Assembly: GCF_014356525.2 (NCBI RefSeq)
Contig: NC_052510.1
Coordinates: 13,998,778 to 14,062,777, forward strand
Direction of reading: 5' to 3'
DNA: 64,000 nt
DNA from: Nilaparvata lugens
Taxonomy: Eukaryota > Arthropoda > Insecta > Hemiptera > Delphacidae
Under the pieces are notes generated by a model that was not told the origin of the DNA, did no database searches, and was given only the letters and a program-made list of their open reading frames with translations. The position numbers and the translations under genes were made by a program. Shown one piece after another: positions 59,321 to 64,000 of the stretch (position 1 is its first letter; every line of letters begins with the position of its first letter).

Positions 59321-59744
59321 TCAATATTGAGTAGCATAATAGAAATAAATGTAGAATACTTTGTTTATCTGCTGATACAGAAGTGAATTCTGGGCTTATG
59401 GGCTTTCTACTACTTAGAATGAAACCTACAAGGATACGGGATATGGAGTGGATATCAGGCTTCCTAAAATGGAAAAATATTCCGGAAAGAGAGGGAATAG
59501 CATGTCGGACGACATTTTTCATCAGGAAACAGGACGACATCAGACACAGAAAATGTCTATCCAGATTCGGCCATTAGTGCCGTAATGGTCAGTCATGATG
59601 CGCTCACAAGCTCTCATGCTCACATGGTCACATGGTTCCATCCCATTCTAAGCCGGCAACCAGATTTATTAGATGCGTTGCTGGGTCTTCATTGACGGGG
59701 CGTTGCATTGACAGTGAAAAGTAGCCGAGGCCATCCGTTAGATT
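59321..59744. other. Unassigned sequence
   Basis: Nothing recognised; a 64-codon frame at 59383-59577 has no family resemblance. Confidence 0.45.
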
Positions 59745-59825
59745 TGTCAGATTCACTCCATACTGTCAGTATCGGTTCAATGGAAAGCATCGATGCTACT
59801 TGTGAGGAATGCTGTCAGTATGAAG
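59745..59825. repeat. Short CTGTCAG-type element, diverged
   Basis: CAGATTCACTCCATACTGTC AG at the start and GAATGCTGTCAGT at the end; the interior is diverged from the other copies. Confidence 0.45.
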
Positions 59826-62800
59826 AGATGACACCATGGCGCGGGCTTCAATAAGCAACAGCTGACAGTGTCACTTTTACTTAAAAGCTGGAATCACATT
59901 CACACCACATCCTGAACTTGCTGCACTCTCCCTGTGTAACCCAAACTCCAGGAATAAAAAGAATGTATCTCCCATCTCTAGTGAGAAACAATACATAAAA
60001 ACTGTATAAATACTGACAAAGTCCAGAATAACTTTAGTTTCAGGTATATTTTTGAGTAGATCAAACGAGCGCTAACGGAATATAACCAATTCCAACTATA
60101 TAACTGAGAACTGAAAGAGATCTAACCAGCTTCAGGAATAGGTTTGAGTGAATGAAATGAGCACTGACGGAATATAACTAATTCAGAGATGTAATATTAA
60201 CTTCTAAATAAACCATCAACCAAATAAAGACTGACAAAGTAGTCGTATAAATTGAATTCCAAGGGATCAATAGATGGTATTCCACAAGGGTAACTTAACT
60301 GTATTCATGGAGTAAAACAATTAATATATATTATGATAATAATATTGAGTAACCTGGCTGGCTCAGGTCTGGTGTCAGATTTTATATACTGTATTATTTA
60401 TTAAATAACATCATACCTTTTTTGCATCAACTGTATTATATACATATATTATATATTGTATTTATGGAGTACATCAGAAGTAAATTGTTCAAGTTTAGGT
60501 TGAATTCCCGGAATAAATAACGTGCACGTCCCTAGTATAACTAGCAACTGGAATAGATTAAAAGCCATTTTGAAGTGGTCTTCTAAAAGGTTGGTACAGC
60601 ATACATCACTTTATCCTGTGCGTCAGTTGTGTACAAGATTAGAATAGGCGGGAAATATAGATAATTTCGTCTCTTTGAGTTGAGTTCGAGTTAATGTGCC
60701 TATTTTAAACGAGAGTGATTTCAAAGGTCAGCATTTGCATAGATGCCACTCATGATAAGTTCACCAGGGATGAATGACATGGGGAGGCCTGTAACAACAG
60801 TTATCAATTTCAAGAGACATGGTCTGTATGAAGAGAATACCCTTCGATATTAAATACATTTTTTCTATTAGATTCTAATTGTATTTATTCATTTATGGCT
60901 CTTATTAGCAGAGAGATCCTTTTGGATGTTCTGCCTTGCCTTATTACCCAATGTCATTTCCTATTTTTACACTCGTGTTTATAGGTTATATATAAATTGG
61001 GTCTTCAAGTTTTCTCACAAAAATATTACACTTTCACTTCTTGAGTTTTTATTTTATGAAGTTTAAAATTTATTTCTAAACAAAAATTCGGATTCCAATA
61101 TAATTTATTGATAAAATGCCACTACATCTCATGATCTTTGAGAAGACAGGTAATAATTTAAAAGAAAAAGTTTTTAGTGAGAACCTAGGATAAATTAACA
61201 CCCAATTCCTGGTTTTTCTACTCACGCCTTGTGTTTACCACTGCGATTTGCATCTTTGCATGAAGGCGTCGGAAGTAAGAGAATTTTTAAACCTGAGTTG
61301 ATTGGTTGAAGTCGTCGCCGTCGCCGCCATGCGAATTGCATTAATGTGCACAAGGCTTTACATGAATCTTAATGGGAGAGTTATCATGATATCATGATAG
61401 TCATCATGAGTTCTATGATATTCGGTTGAGTACTATGCAAGAGACGAAAGTTCAAGAATCCCAAAACAAGGTGAAATCTGTAACTGATGGATACTTCTAA
61501 TTGCAGTTGTGAGTAACATGAATCGATAGTTCGTCAAATACACCAAAGTTTTGAGTTTACTACAGGCAGAACTTATTGGGAAAAAGTGATTATACAGATT
61601 TGATATCAATTTGTGAAAGATACAAAAAAATATTTCCAAATTCTTATTGCAACATGGTGCTTCAGAAAAACCTGGTAATAATGGGAATATATTTACTTTC
61701 AAGTTGAATTGGCTCACAATATCCACCCCCAAGTACAGTGGAAATGAGCATGGACTTTATTATCTTCTCAGCCCTGGCATCTTTGCTGAAAACGCAGCTT
61801 TTTTATACGCACAGCACGGCCATTTTGGAAAGATAGGTACTGGAAAGAATGAGGTAGAACAGATCTAAACAGCTCCCCAGCCATGCACTGAATAAAGGCT
61901 TATTGTGTCTGCCGTGAATTCCCCAGACCACCGCTTCAATTTTCAACACAATCTCATCCAATTTTCTCGCTATATTTTCCCGTACAATTTTCATGTATCA
62001 TTGGACAAGCACGCAACATACTCGTAAACAAATAACAGCTGCCACACTCCATTGTGCTCATACATCTCACGTCCCAATTCAATATTCAATATCAACTATT
62101 GTGTTAATTAATTCTTCGTGGTACAGTTTTATATGGGTTTTCCATCAATATATTGATTGAACTCACAACCAAGTTATGCTGTCAACATGATGGAACTGGA
62201 GTAGATCAAAGATCAATTTGAGAAGAATTATGATATTATTCTAAGTACTCATTTCTTCTAGATAGAATTAGATCTGAACAGATTCATTCTAAATCACATT
62301 CGGAATCATTCGAAATATTACCCGTATATACTCTAATATATTGATAATTCAAAATTTTTGACAAAGCAATCAATGGAAAACATATTAATCTTATATCTCA
62401 AGTTAAACACTCACAATATGTGAATGTACAACATGCAGGTGTGCCCAAAAAGTCATCCTCACAAAAAAGTTTTGATTAAACACGGACGCAATACAAAACA
62501 AGGACGCGAAATCATGCTATTGGATGATCAACGAACAAAATCACAGTTGATTATGGTAGCTATTAGCTACAACCACAATCACATTAAATTTGAGCTTGCA
62601 CTTGAGTAAACAAGTAGCTATTGATGTATAATTTATTTCCTGTATTGTTTTAAAATAATTAATCGTTTCTAATTTGTATTTTCCCCTTATTTTAATAATC
62701 ACCTCGTATTCCATATCTCTCTCATATTTAGATCTGGCAGTTCAGTTGGAAGCGAAAAATTATGATTTAATTTGATCTTACAAGGTTTCCTAATCTATAT

Positions 62801-63630
62801 CAATGCGTTTGCTGAACGTCGTTCATTTTCAAGTGTCAAATTCATCACTGCAACATAATTGATCATTCATCAATTCAGACTTTGGTTTTAAATAAAGGCA
62901 GCGATTCAATTCAATTCATCACTAGGTACCGGGCATAATATTCAATCCCAAAAGTTCGAAACTGAATTTTAATTCAAGCTACAGATAAGTTATAGTTGAA
63001 TCACAATTATTTTGGAAGAAGGGAACCACGCTTCTGCTCCCTATACTACGACCTCAATAGGCCTACAACGCTGCGATGAAATAGCACTGGGAATAAAAAA
63101 AGGCGATTGATGAGCCCTTATTGAAGGGTGAAGTGCAAGAGTAAAAGTGGCGAAGCGAAGAGGCATCGGCTTATTGCGTATAGCTGATGTCATGGACAGA
63201 TTTGACGTGCCTCGCAAATTCCTCTTTACTATCACAACCCTCTCTTCTGTACCCTTCTTACCTCTTCACCCAATTTCTCCCTTGCCCTTTTGCCCCTCGC
63301 TTGTCCCTTCTAACCGGTTCTTTATCCCTGATCTTCGGGCCGTGACTAATTGCTTCATCCTCAGCTCACTTAGTCCCTTGCTCGATTCCTGAGCCACGGT
63401 AATCCCCGCCTTGTAATCCCTGTCGTCCGAGGCTGAATTGACATTGGTGCCGCTTTCTTCATGTCGATCACGTCCAGTCTCAAGATGGCAGACCCATGGA
63501 GCTCAGCTATGGTATTTGTATAATCATAGATAAATAATTATTCTTCTATGAAGTAATTTAAAAATGAAATTATCTAAATTTACTGGAATTAATCCATAAG
63601 GGAATGGTGAGCGTTAAATATGTAATCCAA
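59826..63630. other. Unassigned AT-rich sequence, 3.8 kb
   Basis: No gene or repeat recognised. A CpG-rich patch (GTCGTCGCCGTCGCCGCCAT) lies near 61310 and a TA-rich stretch near 60420-60465. A 61-codon plus frame (62424-62609) is not supported. Confidence 0.5.
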
Positions 63631-64000
63631 TATCAGCTTTAGACTCAAGATGCAGAAAAAATTTATGGAAAAGTGTTTTACTCAGCCTAGTATCAACTAG
63701 ACATGAAATCATGTGAATTCACTGAAAATATTATTTACAAGGGAATACGATTGGTTGAAATTTTAAATCTTTTATCAACTTTAGTCTCAAGATGCAGAAA
63801 GATTGATTAAATAATGTTCTCAACTTCATTTAATAATAGAGATTCAGAAATATTGATGAAAAAGCGTTTCACTCTAAGGTATAATCATGTTTTAAGCATG
63901 AAATCATGTTAATTCATTGAAAATATTATTCACAAGGGCATAGGAATCAGTGAAATTTAAAATCTCATATCAACTTTGGCCTCTAGATGCTGAAAGATTT
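63631..64000. repeat. ~142 bp tandem repeat running off the right edge
   Basis: TATCARCTTTAGNCTCAAGATGCAGAAA starts near 63631 and 63773, and a third, more diverged start (TATCAACTTTGGCCTCTAGA) near 63968. Units share CATGAAATCATGTKAATTCA and GAAAATATTATTYACAAGGG. The second unit is longer (about 195 bp). The array continues beyond the window. Confidence 0.85.

Overview
This window looks like non-coding, transposon-rich DNA from the nuclear genome of an insect, most probably a hemipteran such as a planthopper. The evidence is AT-rich sequence without long intact open frames, (CA)n, (TTC)n and (AATA)n microsatellites, long pyrimidine tracts, Helitron ends of the arthropod type, TIR-type MITEs, and LINE remnants. 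The planthopper assignment is a recollection of repeat families, not a computed match. No intact host protein gene, rRNA, tRNA or CRISPR array could be supported. The window probably lies in a large intron or an intergenic region.

Layout. 0.8-1.4 kb: a non-autonomous Helitron. 1.9-5.3 kb: a 1.69 kb segment duplicated in tandem, each copy holding a ~164 bp repeat array, a 464 bp TIR element and a 155 bp foldback MITE. 5.3-9.6 kb: smaller tandem duplications, (CA)n and GGA-rich tracts, a minus-strand Helitron-like element, and an RTE-type LINE remnant. 12.5-14.4 kb: a pair of inverted arms 1.7 kb apart. 19-25.3 kb: MITEs, tandem duplications and two large pyrimidine-rich blocks. 28.5 kb: a (TTC)n microsatellite. 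29.5 kb: one weak candidate exon. 30.4 kb: a copy of a dispersed repeat that is also present inverted at 22 kb. 32-34 kb: a MITE and a cluster of nested hairpins.

36.5-45.2 kb is the most informative part. A 5'-truncated, frameshifted CR1/Jockey-type LINE on the plus strand (ORF1 with coiled coil and SGNH-hydrolase-like domain; ORF2 with endonuclease and reverse transcriptase) is split in its reverse transcriptase by a second, 5'-truncated LINE on the minus strand. The inner insertion has a 5 bp target duplication (ATGTT). The outer LINE is bounded by an exact-length 280 bp direct repeat, an unusually long candidate target-site duplication. Its 3' junction was later duplicated in tandem (288 bp). 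The order of events can be read from the sequence.

46-64 kb: foldback elements, CT-rich repeats, another TTAA-type MITE, a 253 bp near-identical tandem duplication, an RTE C-terminal fragment, several short 3' tails ending in AATA repeats, and a tandem array that runs off the right edge of the window. No genes act together here; the content is a record of mobile elements and local duplications.
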